From: Neofusicoccum parvum
Taxonomy: Eukaryota; Ascomycota; Dothideomycetes; Botryosphaeriales; Botryosphaeriaceae
Direction of reading: 5' to 3'
NCBI GenBank assembly: GCA_020912385.1
Contig: CP087216.1
Span: 1,488,001-1,552,000 of the forward strand
Length of the DNA: 64,000 nucleotides
A model generated the notes under the pieces. It had not been told where the DNA came from, ran no database searches, and saw nothing but the letters and a program-made list of their open reading frames with translations. The translations under genes were made by a program, and so were the position numbers. Below are positions 12,901 to 23,340 of this stretch, piece after piece. The stretch's first letter is position 1, and each line of letters opens with the position of its first letter.

Positions 12901-13494
12901 CGCGGCGGCGTCTGATGATCGGAGGTTGCATCTGTCGCTGCGGCGGCCTTTGTCTGGCCGGCGGGTTGCTTCTGCTGGCGGGCGGCGCGAGGTGTGCCTG
13001 GTCGGCGGCGAAGCGCACCGAAGCCTGCTTGGCTCGAAGATAAGAGACTCGGACGGCCGTGTTCTCGAAACAATGCGGGCGCGGCAATTGGCCGGCAGCG
13101 CTGCGGCTAGGCTGCTCCGGGGTCGGGCAGCTGCAGCGCGACGTAACAGGATGAGCAAGAAATTGGCCGGGGAGCCTTGCGAGGGCAGCATCGCGGGCGT
13201 GGGATGCGCCCAGTGCTTGGCGCTGCCTATCGCGCAGCGCCGCTGAAAACGGGCCTCTGACTGGGGAGCGTCCATCGCCGCGGCGGCCCCTGCTAGCCCC
13301 CAGGCCCAGGTGCCCCATGCACCACCATCCCAAGCCCGCGAAGCACAGCGACACCATTTAAGTGTGCCGCGCCGCGCTCTTTCCGGGCGCTCCAGCAGCA
13401 CCCGCGCCCACGCGTCCCCGCCGTCAACCTCACCCGTTGTCCCTGCCGCCGCCGCCGCCCTCCCGCGCTCATCCACCCAGGGAACCCGCCCGCC
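6941..13494. other. Long gene-free region
   Basis: About 6.5 kb without a gene I can support. From 6941 to about 9700 base composition is balanced and stops are frequent in all frames. From about 9700 to 13400 the DNA is GC-rich, so long open frames occur on both strands, but their translations are Arg/Ala/Pro-rich, mutually overlapping and lack any family motif. The right end is the promoter of the amino-acid permease; it contains HGATAR-like sites. A small perfect hairpin, AGCACC-TCTC-GGTGCT, lies near 7655-7670. Confidence 0.55.
13039..13044 (+). promoter_or_regulatory. Candidate GATA-factor site upstream of permease
   Basis: GATAAG lies about 450 bases before the permease start; the same motif class recurs at 10471 and, on the other strand, at 12324. 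Nitrogen regulators of the AreA/NIT2 family bind HGATAR sites in front of permease genes. The motif is short and common, so this is only a suggestion. Confidence 0.25.
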
Positions 13495-15334
13495 ATGGCT
13501 GCCGAGGAAAAGGGAGTCTTCGACTCCGCGTCCAACGACTCGCCCGTGCCGCCCAACTACGGCGACGTCAGCGAGCACAAGGTCCCGTGGTCGACGCGCG
13601 TGGTCGACAGCTTCCGCCGCGACCCCAACGCAAAGGCCACCGCGCCCACGTCGCACGGCGGCGATGACCGCACCTACGACCTCGAGAACGCCGCGGCCGC
13701 CACGGCCGAGTCGCCGCTCGCGAAGAAGCTCAAGGGCCGTCATCTGCAGATGATTGCCATCGGTGGCTCCATCGGTATGTGCCCGTTGTTGTGCGCCTCG
13801 GCGGCGGCATGCTTGCTCGCGTGGGCCCCCCGCTAACCCCCAGGCAGGTACTGGTCTGTTCGTCGGCTCCGGCAAGGCGCTGGCCAACGGAGGCCCCGCG
13901 TCGCTCCTGATCGCCTTCGGCCTGATCGGCGTCATGTTGTACTGCACCGTCCACGCCCTGGGCGAGATGGCCGTCCTGTTCCCCGTCGCCGGTTCCTTCT
14001 CCGCGTACTCGACCCGCTTCATCGACCCGGCATGGGGCTTCGCCATGGGCTGGAACTACGCCCTGCAGTGGTTGATCGTCCTGCCGCTGGAGATCGTCGC
14101 CGCCTCCATCACCGTCAACTACTGGAACCAGGGTGCCGTCAACAACGCCGCCTGGGTTGCCATTTTCCTCGTCGTCATTGTCGCCATCAACCTGTTCGGT
14201 GTCAAGGGCTACGGTGAGGCCGAGTTCGTCTTCTCCATCATCAAGGTCATTGCCGTCATCGGCTTCATCATCCTCGGCATCATCCTGAACGTCGGCGGTG
14301 GTCCCAAGGGCGGCTACATCGGCAGCAAGTACTGGCACGACCCCGGTGCCTTCAACCACGGCTTCAAGGGCCTGTGCAGCGTGTTCGTCACCGCCGCCTT
14401 CGCTTTCGCCGGTACCGAGCTTGTCGGTCTTGCCGCCGCCGAGACCGCCAACCCCCGCAAGTCGCTGCCCACTGCCGTCAAGCAGGTCTTCTGGCGTATC
14501 ACCCTCTTCTACATTGTCTCCCTGACTCTTATCGGTCTGCTCGTCCCCTACAACGATGACCGTCTCCTGAGCGGTTCCTCGTCCGCCGACGCTGCTGCTT
14601 CTCCCTTCGTCATTGCCATCCAGAACGCCGGCATTGATGTCCTCCCGTCCGTCATGAACGTCGTCATCATGATTGCTGTCCTGTCGGTCGGTAACTCTGC
14701 CGTCTACGGTTCCTCCCGTACGCTTGCTGCGCTTGCCGACCAGGGCCAGGCCCCCAGGATCTTCGCCTACATTGATCGCAAGGGTCGTCCCATGGTCGGC
14801 ATCATTGTCTCGTCCGTTCTCGGCCTGCTTGCGTTCCTCGCCGCCGACTCCGAGGTCGAGGACAAGGCTTTCACCTGGATGCTTGCCATTTCTGGTCTTT
14901 CGTCCATCTTCACCTGGATGTCCATCTGCGGTGCCCACATCCGCTTCCGCAAGGGCTGGAAGGTGCAGGGCCACTCCCTGGACGAGCTTGCGTTCCGCAG
15001 CCAGCCTGGCGTCATCGGCTCGTGGATCGGCTTCATCTTCAACGGCCTGGTCCTGATCGCCCAGTTCTGGACCGGCTTCGCCCCCATTGGCTACGACGAG
15101 ATGACCGCCGGCGAGCTCGTCGAGAACTTCTTCTCCGTCTACCTCGCCTTCCCCATCGTCGTCTTCATGTACGTCGGCTACAAGCTCTTCGTCGGCACCG
15201 CGATTGTGCGCTCCCACAACATGGACCTGCACACGGGCATCCGTGAGCTGAACGTCGCCGAGCTGATCGCCGAGGAGAGGGCCGAGCAGGCTCAGTGGCC
15301 TGCCTGGAAGAAGGCGTACAAGTTCTTCTGCTGA
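13495..15334 (+). CDS. Amino-acid permease (APC/YAT family)
   Basis: Plasma-membrane amino-acid/H+ symporter of the fungal YAT family (Gap1-like). Exons 13495-13774 and 13848-15334 (73-nt GT-AG intron, phase 1) give 588 residues. A soluble N-terminus of about 85 residues leads into LKGRHLQMIAIGGSIG and GTGLFVGSGKAL, the hallmark of the first membrane helix. About twelve hydrophobic segments follow, with GWNYALQW, FGVKGYGEAEF and FAGTELVGLAAAE, all conserved in this family. The C-terminus is a cytosolic tail ending in Lys-Phe-Phe-Cys. The start has a good context (CCGCCATGG). Codon use is strongly biased to C-ending codons, which suggests high expression. Substrate cannot be decided; general and proline permeases are close relatives. 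Confidence 0.93.
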
Positions 15335-16562
15335 GCGCCGTTTTCAATTTTCTTTCCTGTTTACTCTTTTTATACTGTTAGCTGCATATATCCGACACGA
15401 AACAAGGCTTCGTGGTACATGAAAAATTAAATCTTTCGAAAGAAGTTCAAGACGGAGGAAAGCTGGGTCCTAGACCATGGGGATGCGCTTGACGTGCACT
15501 CCCTTTTTTTCTTTGCGGTCGAGCTGGTCTTCTCTTAATAATACCAACGAGTGGAATGATGACGGTGGATAAAAATCTGATACCTCGAAATGAAAGCTTT
15601 GGTTGATACTCACATTGGCTCTTCCACACTTGCTCGTGGTGATGTGACGTCTTTTGTCGCGGCGGCCTGGTCCTGGGCGATGGTGTCTTGCTCCACTGTT
15701 GCTCTCGGCAAATCCTCTTTGTTCCGGGTCGGTTGGCTCCCAGTATGTATCCCACTTCTGCCTGATCCCTTCCCTCATCATCTGCTCGAACGGATGGGAG
15801 CTCGAGGCGACGCCGTATGCAGGAGTGGAGGATGATGGTCCGTCGGAAGTCCATGGAGGAGTAGTGAGTGCCCCTGAGTCTGGGAAGACGACGGTCCGCT
15901 TTATCCTGGGTTCAGCTTAGCTCGACGCCGTCGAATGTCCTAGGCCGTGGCGTGGATGTTCCTGACCGGAGCAGGAGGGACAGGTGGACGCCCGGGATTC
16001 CGTCACGGTCCGGGCAGGCCCGGCTGCCCAGGAGTGCGAGAGCGGTAGCCGGTGAGCGCAGAGGAAGGGCGCTGGCATCCGGAAGGGCAGGCTAAAGCCA
16101 TGGATTAAGAAGGGACGACGAAACAGGATTTCGGTGTGCTCCCCAGCTCCCCTCCAACCCAATCCTCCTCTTGGCCGCAGCCGTGCTGTTGGATTTCCTT
16201 TCGTGCCACCGAGGAGGGGAGGCAGTGTGTTTCCGTTGGTCTCAGCCCGATCCTCCTTTTCAGGCAGGCCTCCACGATCCTCTGGGCATTGCGCCGGAAC
16301 TGGAAAGGCGTGCACGCACGACGGATGCCATCGGGGGGTGAAGGTGGTACAGCTGGTTTGCTCGTGGTGGTACGCATGAGAGACGAAACCAAGTTTTGCG
16401 TTTGCTCTTTCTCCAACTTCCGCGGAGCCGGACACGTTCTGAGGGACAGGAGAGTGCCAAGCACCTATGGAGGTAAGCGCGGATGCGCACGTCTCTGATA
16501 TATATGCGCTCGTTCGTCCAGAGATAAGTGCCAGAAGGTCGACGCGTCGGGAGACGGCGGCT

Positions 16563-16591
16563 GCGTCCGTGGGCGTCCGTGGGCGTCCGTG
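16563..16591. repeat. 10-bp tandem repeat, 2.9 copies
   Basis: The unit GCGTCCGTGG is repeated almost three times without change. No gene is nearby and I assign no function. Confidence 0.8.
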
Positions 16592-17006
16592 CCGTTATCT
16601 TTTTTACCCTATTTGTTAATCTGTATAGATTGTTCGGTGCGGCCGGTTGGTCGGCCTGCGCTGATTGGTTCGTACGGTCTCTGTCATGTTCGCAGTCGTC
16701 TTCGGTTCTTCGCTGTTTGGAGCGCAAGAGTGGGAGGATAAGTAGATCGGGACGAAGCATGCACGCATGGCGGCAGGAAAGTCAGAGCGAGATGTGGCTG
16801 GAATAGTGGATAAGGCGGTGCTGGATCAGGAAACGGAATCCCCATGTTCATGCGTATTCGTACGCGCGCCGTTCGTCGCCGTTGACTGGTAGGGGCGTGC
16901 GCTGATCTCCGAGGGGAAGCCTGGGGTAGGCGGAGTTCTGCTGCAACATTTCGCTCGGGAGCCCGAGGCTTGGAGGGCGTTAATAAACCCTAGGGCGGAA
17001 GGGTGT

Positions 17007-17030
17007 CACACACACGAGAGCGTGCGTGTG
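17007..17030. repeat. Short inverted repeat (hairpin)
   Basis: CACACACACG and CGTGCGTGTG flank an AGAG loop, giving a 10-bp stem with one mismatch. It could be chance in a CA/GT-rich patch. Confidence 0.45.
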
Positions 17031-18486
17031 GAGGGGGGATTTCGCTCCTTTTTGCTTATGGCTTGCTGTTTTGCCCGAGCCCGCTCAGACCGTCCACGCC
17101 CTTGCGCCCTACAATGACAAGGCCCGAAACGGAAAGGCCGAAAACTTTTAAAGCTGATGGCGACATCTCGAGCAAACACTGACACATCAAACCTTCGCCG
17201 TTGGGCGGTACGCCTAGTCATGATGTGTAACGTTCTCACATAATACGCTAGAAGAAGAGCCAGCCCGGAGATGCCGGAAGCTTTCGAGGGAGGGGAAAGA
17301 GAAGCAAGCAGTCGTGGGAAAACGCGTCTCATCAGTCCTCTCAATAGAGAGAAACCGAGACCGCTGCACACCCCGTGTTCAAGTTGCTTTCGCCGGTCTC
17401 CGGACGTTCCTTACAGCTGCCGGTCAAGCCAAACGAAGATCATGGGGGTGGAGGGTTGGCCGCGAAGCGCCCGATGACGGCCTTGCGCACGTGGCATCCC
17501 AAGCTGACACACTCCTTGCTTTCTAGTCATGAAAGACATGCGGTGTGGAGGTGTTTTAGAGTTGCAGCGTTGCTTACGGTGCTCCGGATTGGTTGAATAG
17601 CTGTTGAGACGATGTAGGAAGAGAATTTCAAGCCAGAGGAGATCAGGCGGGTTTCCAACACCCACTGAATGTTTGATTATAGACTATCCTATGGTTATCA
17701 TGGCTGAATGGTAGCTTAAATTCTTCCAGTACCACCCTCAAGCTTCGCGTTGAAGCCCGCATATCCCAATGCCCCAGACCGACTGGATTGTATATTCTGC
17801 CAGATGTTCACCGCCAGCACAAGCGCTCCGTTACTTCTTCACAATGCAAGCAAAACAAAAAGCCTGAATGTCTCAAAACTCGAACACAAGTAGCGATGCA
17901 GAATCGCTCTACACTCCTCAGATGACGCTAAATAGATGACGCACCTTGATGGGTAGCCAAGGCATTCATCTGGACGGACGCTTCAAGTTCTCATCAGCAC
18001 GCCAAGTTCGAGACCAATGCAATTGCTTTTGCGACCTGTCGTGCGAGCAGAGAAACTTTTCGTCTTTCTTCCGTTCGTTCATAACCAACATCTGTGGAGT
18101 AAGGTAGGTAGGTTAGGTAGCAAAGCACCAAAACCAAAAGGCCAGATCCCGCTTTACGCCCGACAAACCGCGCCTGAGCTATGCTTTCCCAGAACTATCA
18201 AACAGCCTGTTCCCAAACATCGACAAAAGGAGTGAGATCCACAAGAAGCCCGTCCACATGCAACAATCTTCCCGGTATCCAACCCTTCCGTTCCAGCCAA
18301 CCGAGAGAAGAGAGAGTGCCTTTCCTATGCTGCCCGAAACACATGAACCAGCTGCTGTGGTTGGTGATCCACAACAGATGCTGTACCCGAAAAAAACGAT
18401 GCCCGTCTGCCCTGATCCCGTCCATAACCCAAAGGACTGAAGCCGTAGTAGCGTGTAGTTGAGACACCCCACTTCACTCCATCTTC

Positions 18487-20057
18487 TTACCCTTGAATGG
18501 CCAGCTTCCGGCCGATATTTCCAAAACACACGCAACTGCAAAACAGCACACTCGCGAACCACGTCGCCACACCGACCGTGCTCTCGTAATCGCCTGCACC
18601 GCCGCTGCCACCCAGACTACTTCTACTGCCTCTTGGGCCTAACCGGATGCTCGAGTTGGGCCCGCTGCCGCCGACGATGGGCGGGCTGGGGATGAAGGCG
18701 ACCGAATCGGCGTGCTGGCCGAGGAGGAGTAAAACGGCCGTGCCGGTCAAGCCGACCAGCATCGACAGCGTGAACCCCGGCTTGCTGCGGTCGAGGAGAT
18801 ACCACAGGGCTGGGTTGACGAGGGCGAGGGTGAGAGAGATTTGGAGTGTTGATTGCCATTGAAGTTTGCGCTGGGAGATTGAGTGTTAGTATCTCGTTCC
18901 CCACTAGTGAGATGGTGGAATTTGGGGAATGAGAGAGGGATATGGGACGAAAAGACAGCTTCGGGCCTTGGGAAGCTCGAGACGGAAGGAAAAAGGAATG
19001 AGAGTAAGACAGAAAGAAAAAAAAAAGCAACACTCACAATCGCAAACGCAATCCCCACAAACGCACCCACGCTCCTCACCACGTCATTCCAATCCTGCCC
19101 GGCCTCCCTCGTCCTGCCACCCACCACGCCAGCCTGCCCCTTCGACTTCCTCCTCCCCCTCACCCCAGCAGCAGCAGCGTTCTCCCCCTCCCAGAAAAGA
19201 TCGACCCACGGCAGCGCGCTCCCCAACGCCACGCCCGCCAACCCCCAGAAGATGAGATACCCCCAATGCCCGCGATCGATGCCCTCCACCCGCACCGGGG
19301 CGATGTGCCTGTTGTCATGCAAGTGGCTGATGATCAGCCCGTACACGACCCCAAACCCGAACAGCGCCGTCGCGCGCGCAACGGCACCCAGTATCCTGCC
19401 GCCTCCCTGCTGCTGCGCGCCCTCCGACGCCGAGGCCGCCGCCGCCGCAGCAGCAGCCGCAGCAGCGACCCTGCCGTCCTTGTCGACGCCGGCCCTCCTG
19501 TATTCCTCGCCCGACACGCTCCGCATCGCCGCCGGGCTGGCCGGGTTCGCGGCGTGGCGCGACCCCAGGCCGGCCAGGCGCAGCTGCTCCCACTCGCTGC
19601 GCAGGTCGCTGCTGCTGTCCCTGCCGCCGCCCTCGGCGTACGCGGGCGTCTCGGCGCCGGTGCCCCACGGCGTGGGCGGCTCGCTCTCGCCCGCCGTCGA
19701 GCCGGCCGTGGGCTGGTAGATGCCGAACAGCGTGCTGGCCGTCAGATTCAGGATGCTGCGGCTGCGCTTGACGTCTGCGTCGTCGCCGCCGCCGGAGAGG
19801 CGGGCGTCGAGCTGGGCGGAGAAGGCATCGCGCTGCGTGGCTTGGTGGGTGCTGTGGTGGTGCTGCTGTTGCTGGTTGTTGTGGTGGTGGTGGTGGTGGC
19901 TGGCGGACGGCGGCGTCGACGGGTGCGAGCTCGCGCCGGACGAGCTGGTGGCGGGCGTGAGGTTGAGCTCGAAGGGGCGGCGCGGCAGCGGGCGGAGGAT
20001 CTGCAGCGGCTGCGAGGCGTGGAGGTGTGGCTCGTCGTGGTGCGCGTCGGATGACAT
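18487..20057 (-). CDS. INSIG-domain protein (sterol-sensing regulator)
   Basis: ER membrane protein of the INSIG family, whose members bind HMG-CoA reductase or SCAP and tie sterol level to sterol synthesis. Exons 20057-19038 and 18870-18487 (intron 19037-18871, 167 nt, phase 0) give 467 residues. Residues 1-220 are low complexity: a His/Gln-rich stretch, then a run of about 13 Ala. The INSIG domain covers about 222-450, beginning with ALFGFGVVYGLIISHLHDN and GHWGYLIFWGLAGVALGSAL, followed by a basic loop (RGRRKSKG). The second exon supplies further membrane helices (WYLLDRSKPGFTL, LVGLTGTAVLLLLG) and a Cys-rich end (FASVLFCSCVCFGNIGRKLA). I start at the first ATG of the frame. Aspergillus homologues are called InsA/InsB; which one this matches is not clear. 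Confidence 0.87.
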
Positions 20058-21016
20058 GGCGTTTTCGGGGCGGGCTGGGAGGTGTGGTGTGGAGCTCCTG
20101 CTGGCGTGGCTCGGCTGCGTGGTTCGCGCGGAGCCCGGGAAGCTGCGTGCTGCCTTTTGAACGAGCACTCGACGGCGCGTCTGCGGATGACTGGACAAGA
20201 GATTCTAGCGGCTCTTCGCGCAGAAAGCGGGGGATGCGCGCGGTGGATCAGCTGGGCGGCGCACCACACCGGTCATGCGAAACGAGTCGTGGTGTCTGGT
20301 CCGGGGCACGCCTTAGGATTGGCGTGACGTGTGCGGACGAGGAGGATTGTTCTGGCACGCCTCCTCGCACGTGCGGGCTAGCGGTCAATTGAGGCTTTAT
20401 GGAGACACGGAGGCACGCATTGTAGACAGCCGGCGCTGTGGGAGCGGGGGTAAGCTTGGGCGCGTATGCAGCTTATGCTCTCTTTTGTTGAGCGGTTCCT
20501 GGCTCGTTTGCATGTGAAAGCCCCGGATGGTCGGCTGCGCTCCCATGTCCAGGGTCTTCTCCGCCCCAAGACGCCCCCCTACGTGCCAATCGCGGCCCGC
20601 AAGACAATCACCACCAGCTTGATTCGGCAATCGCAGCTTGGGACGAGGCGCTCGCATTTTCGTGTATTCACGCCCCGCGCCGGGGCCTGCGACACTGTCT
20701 CTACCCAATCCACCCCCCGTCTGCGCCGGATCCGCCTTCTCAAACATTGCAACTTTTGATTCCCGCCCTCTAGCCGTCGCCCATGCCGGGCGACTGACGA
20801 TGCTGAATATAACATCACGTCGCCACCTCAAAACTGCACGCAGATAAGAAAAGTCGTGTCACCTCCGTGCGCAAATCCCCTTCGTGGCCTCCTGCCCCTG
20901 TCCGGCCCTTTCGGCCTGTTTTGCTCCCGCTCAGTCCGTGGTGGGAGTGAGAGTGGCACCGCTGCGCACAGAGTTAGCCTTGGCGGTTCATGCATGTCTC
21001 ATCCGTTCGGGGTGAC
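20058..21016. other. Intergenic region
   Basis: Spacer between the INSIG start and the eIF2 gamma stop, both on the minus strand. It holds the INSIG promoter and 5' leader. No coding signal seen. Confidence 0.6.
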
Positions 21017-22668
21017 TTACGCAACAATGTTCGCCCAGCCGATGAGACGCCAGTGCTTTTCTATCCTGCGGCTGAGCGCCACCTTCTCGCCGATCTCCGT
21101 GCACGCCGGGCTGGTCAGCGTCAGGCGGGCCGCATCCGCTTTCACGGCAACAACCTTAGCGCCCGTTGCGGTACTGCCAATGTTGACCATGAGCACTTCG
21201 TTCTTCGCAAGCTTCGCAACCTTGGCCTGCTTGCCGTCCGCCGTCTTGACACCGAGCAAGCGGCGCAGCAGGAAGTAGTTGACTTCCAGCTCCGTGTAGA
21301 TGGCAGGCAGATGACCCCTCAGGCCGAGCACGAAACCGACCAGACGATCGGCACGGCAGAGCGTAGGGTCGACACGAGTACCGACACCTGATAAAAGTCA
21401 GTCGAGCAGACCCACGTAATTGGTGTCTGGATGAACCTACCAATCAGACCACCGGGGACGGCAAACTTGAGGTCGTTGTGTTCGGCAAAGAGCGAGACAA
21501 CCCTGCTGAAAATGGGCTTCGCCTGGATCTTGCCCTGCTCGTCTTTGGTGACGATACCTGGCCTGATCTCGACCTCGTCACCGAGCTTGAGCACACCCGT
21601 GAGAATCGAACCACCAGCAACGCCACCCTTCAGGTCTTCGATTTCCGCACCGGGCTTGTTGACGTCGAAGGAACGGATGACAATCATGTGCGGCTTAGCC
21701 GAGAAGTCGCGCACAGGCACCGGGATCTTCGTCACGAGGTACTCGTTGATGGCGTCAATGTTGAACTTAAGCTGGGCCGAGATGGGGATGATGGGAGAGC
21801 CATCGGCAACCGTGCCGCGAATGAACTTCAATATCGACTGGTAGTGCTGCTCGGCGCCCTCTTCCCTCATGAGATCGACCTTGTTCTGGAGAATGATGAT
21901 GTGGTTCAGCTTCATGATTTCGATGGCAGCCAAGTGCTCAGAGGTCTGAGGCTGGGGGCAAGTTTCTGGCATCGCGGTCAGTACACGCCTTGACTCTGGA
22001 AGAGAAGACAACAGTACCGTTTCCGGCGATCAACAGCAGCGCAGCGTCCATGACTGCGGCACCCGAAAGCATAGTACTCATGAGAATATCGTGACCAGGG
22101 CAGTCGACGAAACTGGTTGCCACCGTTAGCTCCGCCACCCAGAATTTCTTCAAGACTCCACTCACGAGACGTGTCTGAGTAGCCTGTAGGTGCCGCTGCA
22201 CCCATCACGCTCGCATGGCGGGTCGACCTCCTTCTCACTCTTGTAGCTCCTGTAGCAAGTGGGACGCGGGCACTCCTGGTTGTCACACTTGTAGATCTTT
22301 GCGTTGGCGTAACCCAGCTTGATGGTAATGTTGCGCTCGAGCTCGTTCTTGAAGCGGACAGTCTGGACACCGGAGATGGCCTTGACGACGGTCGACTTGC
22401 CGTGAGCGACGTGGCCGATGGTGCCGATGTTGATGGTGGCCTGGCGGGCGATGATGTAGTCGGTCAGCGGGTTCAGAGACCCAACGTCGAGGTCCTTCGG
22501 ATCGGGCTGCGGCGGCAGCTCAGGGCGCTGCACGGCGGGCGCAGGCGGGGCAGAAGGCTTCTTCAGCGCCGACTTGCCGGGCTTTGCGTCCGTCTGCGGC
22601 TCCTTCGTCTCCTCGACCTCCGAGTCCTGGAGGGTCTCGTCGTGCTGGACATCCGAATCCGACTCCAT
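21017..22668 (-). CDS. gcd11: Translation initiation factor eIF2 subunit gamma
   Basis: GTPase subunit of eIF2, which delivers initiator Met-tRNA to the 40S ribosome. Exons 22668-22166, 22112-22018, 21965-21441 and 21387-21017 with three introns of 52-53 nt give 497 residues, near the usual 510-530. After an acidic N-terminus come G1 [12 protein letters not shown] (about 83-94), the zinc-ribbon cysteines in [11 protein letters not shown] and [13 protein letters not shown]3 DCPGHD, the family signature [21 protein letters not shown]4 NKVD and G5 SAQ. Domain II and III sequences follow ([40 protein letters not shown]), ending ...[12 protein letters not shown]. All motifs are intact. The next gene upstream (the kinase) is on the same strand. 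Identification is secure. Confidence 0.97.
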
Positions 22669-23340
22669 GATTGCGGCGGGCGTGTGTCGTGGGGTAGGTG
22701 AGCCGGGGCGGAGAGGTGTGTTGGGCGGTGCCGGGGGTGTGCGGTCGGAGCAGTGGTGGATTGTCGAAGTTCGCTGGCACAAAGAGTCACCCAGGTAGAA
22801 ATTCCCCACCATGGGCCTGACGGACGTCAAAAAAGGTCCGAGCTTGCCCTAAGCGACGCCAAGACCGCCGCCACCGCAGTCGCCCTCCACACTTCACTGC
22901 GGCCACCGTCACGGGCAGGGAGATTCAGGACGTATGTATTGTGTTTCACCGCCAACTTTATACAGGCGCGGCTGACCGAAAAAACGCGCTTTTGGGACAC
23001 TCATCTCGCCGAACCCCTCATCTACAAGAAAGTATTCAAAAAGACGCCGCGGCTCCACGAAAGCGGACAACATGCAGAACAAGCAGATGCAACAGGCGCA
23101 AAGGACTGATTCGCAAAGAAGAGGGGAGCAGTGCAGTGGCGGGGTCGGGCTGATGATCGTGACAAAGGAAATCGAGGTAGCGAGGGGGTATACAACGACT
23201 AATGGTGAGAGAAACGCTAAGCCGTCCTCTTAACGTGCTCGAAGCGAATCCAAGGTAATCCAGAAATCCAAATAACTCCAAGCTTGCGCTTGCTCCAAAA
23301 TGCCGGTCCTCGAATCCCTCAGCTCTCGTCCCGTGCCAAA
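22669..23340. other. Intergenic region
   Basis: Promoter and 5' leader of the eIF2 gamma gene plus the 3' end of the kinase gene. No gene seen. Confidence 0.6.

Larger units (their letters stand above)
15335..18486. other. Gene-free region between convergent genes
   Basis: About 3.1 kb between the 3' ends of the permease and the INSIG gene. No coding model is supported on either strand. It contains a 10-base tandem repeat (16563-16591), an imperfect hairpin (17007-17030) and a small GTAGGTAGGTTAGGTAG run near 18103-18120. Both gene 3' UTRs must lie here. Confidence 0.55.

Noticed and set aside
10430..13357. Long open frames on both strands of the GC-rich region, including one of about 450 codons near 12700-14046 on the minus strand
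   Set aside because: They overlap each other, run antisense to the permease exon or each other, and translate to Arg/Pro/Ala-rich sequence with no domain; a by-product of high GC content.
13730..15232. 500-codon minus-strand frame opposite the permease
   Set aside because: It is the antisense shadow of a highly codon-biased gene and gives Asp/Glu/Gly-rich sequence with no motif.
20058..20198. N-terminal extension of the INSIG protein beyond 20057
   Set aside because: The frame stays open but has no ATG upstream; only a TTG, which is unlikely as a start in fungi.
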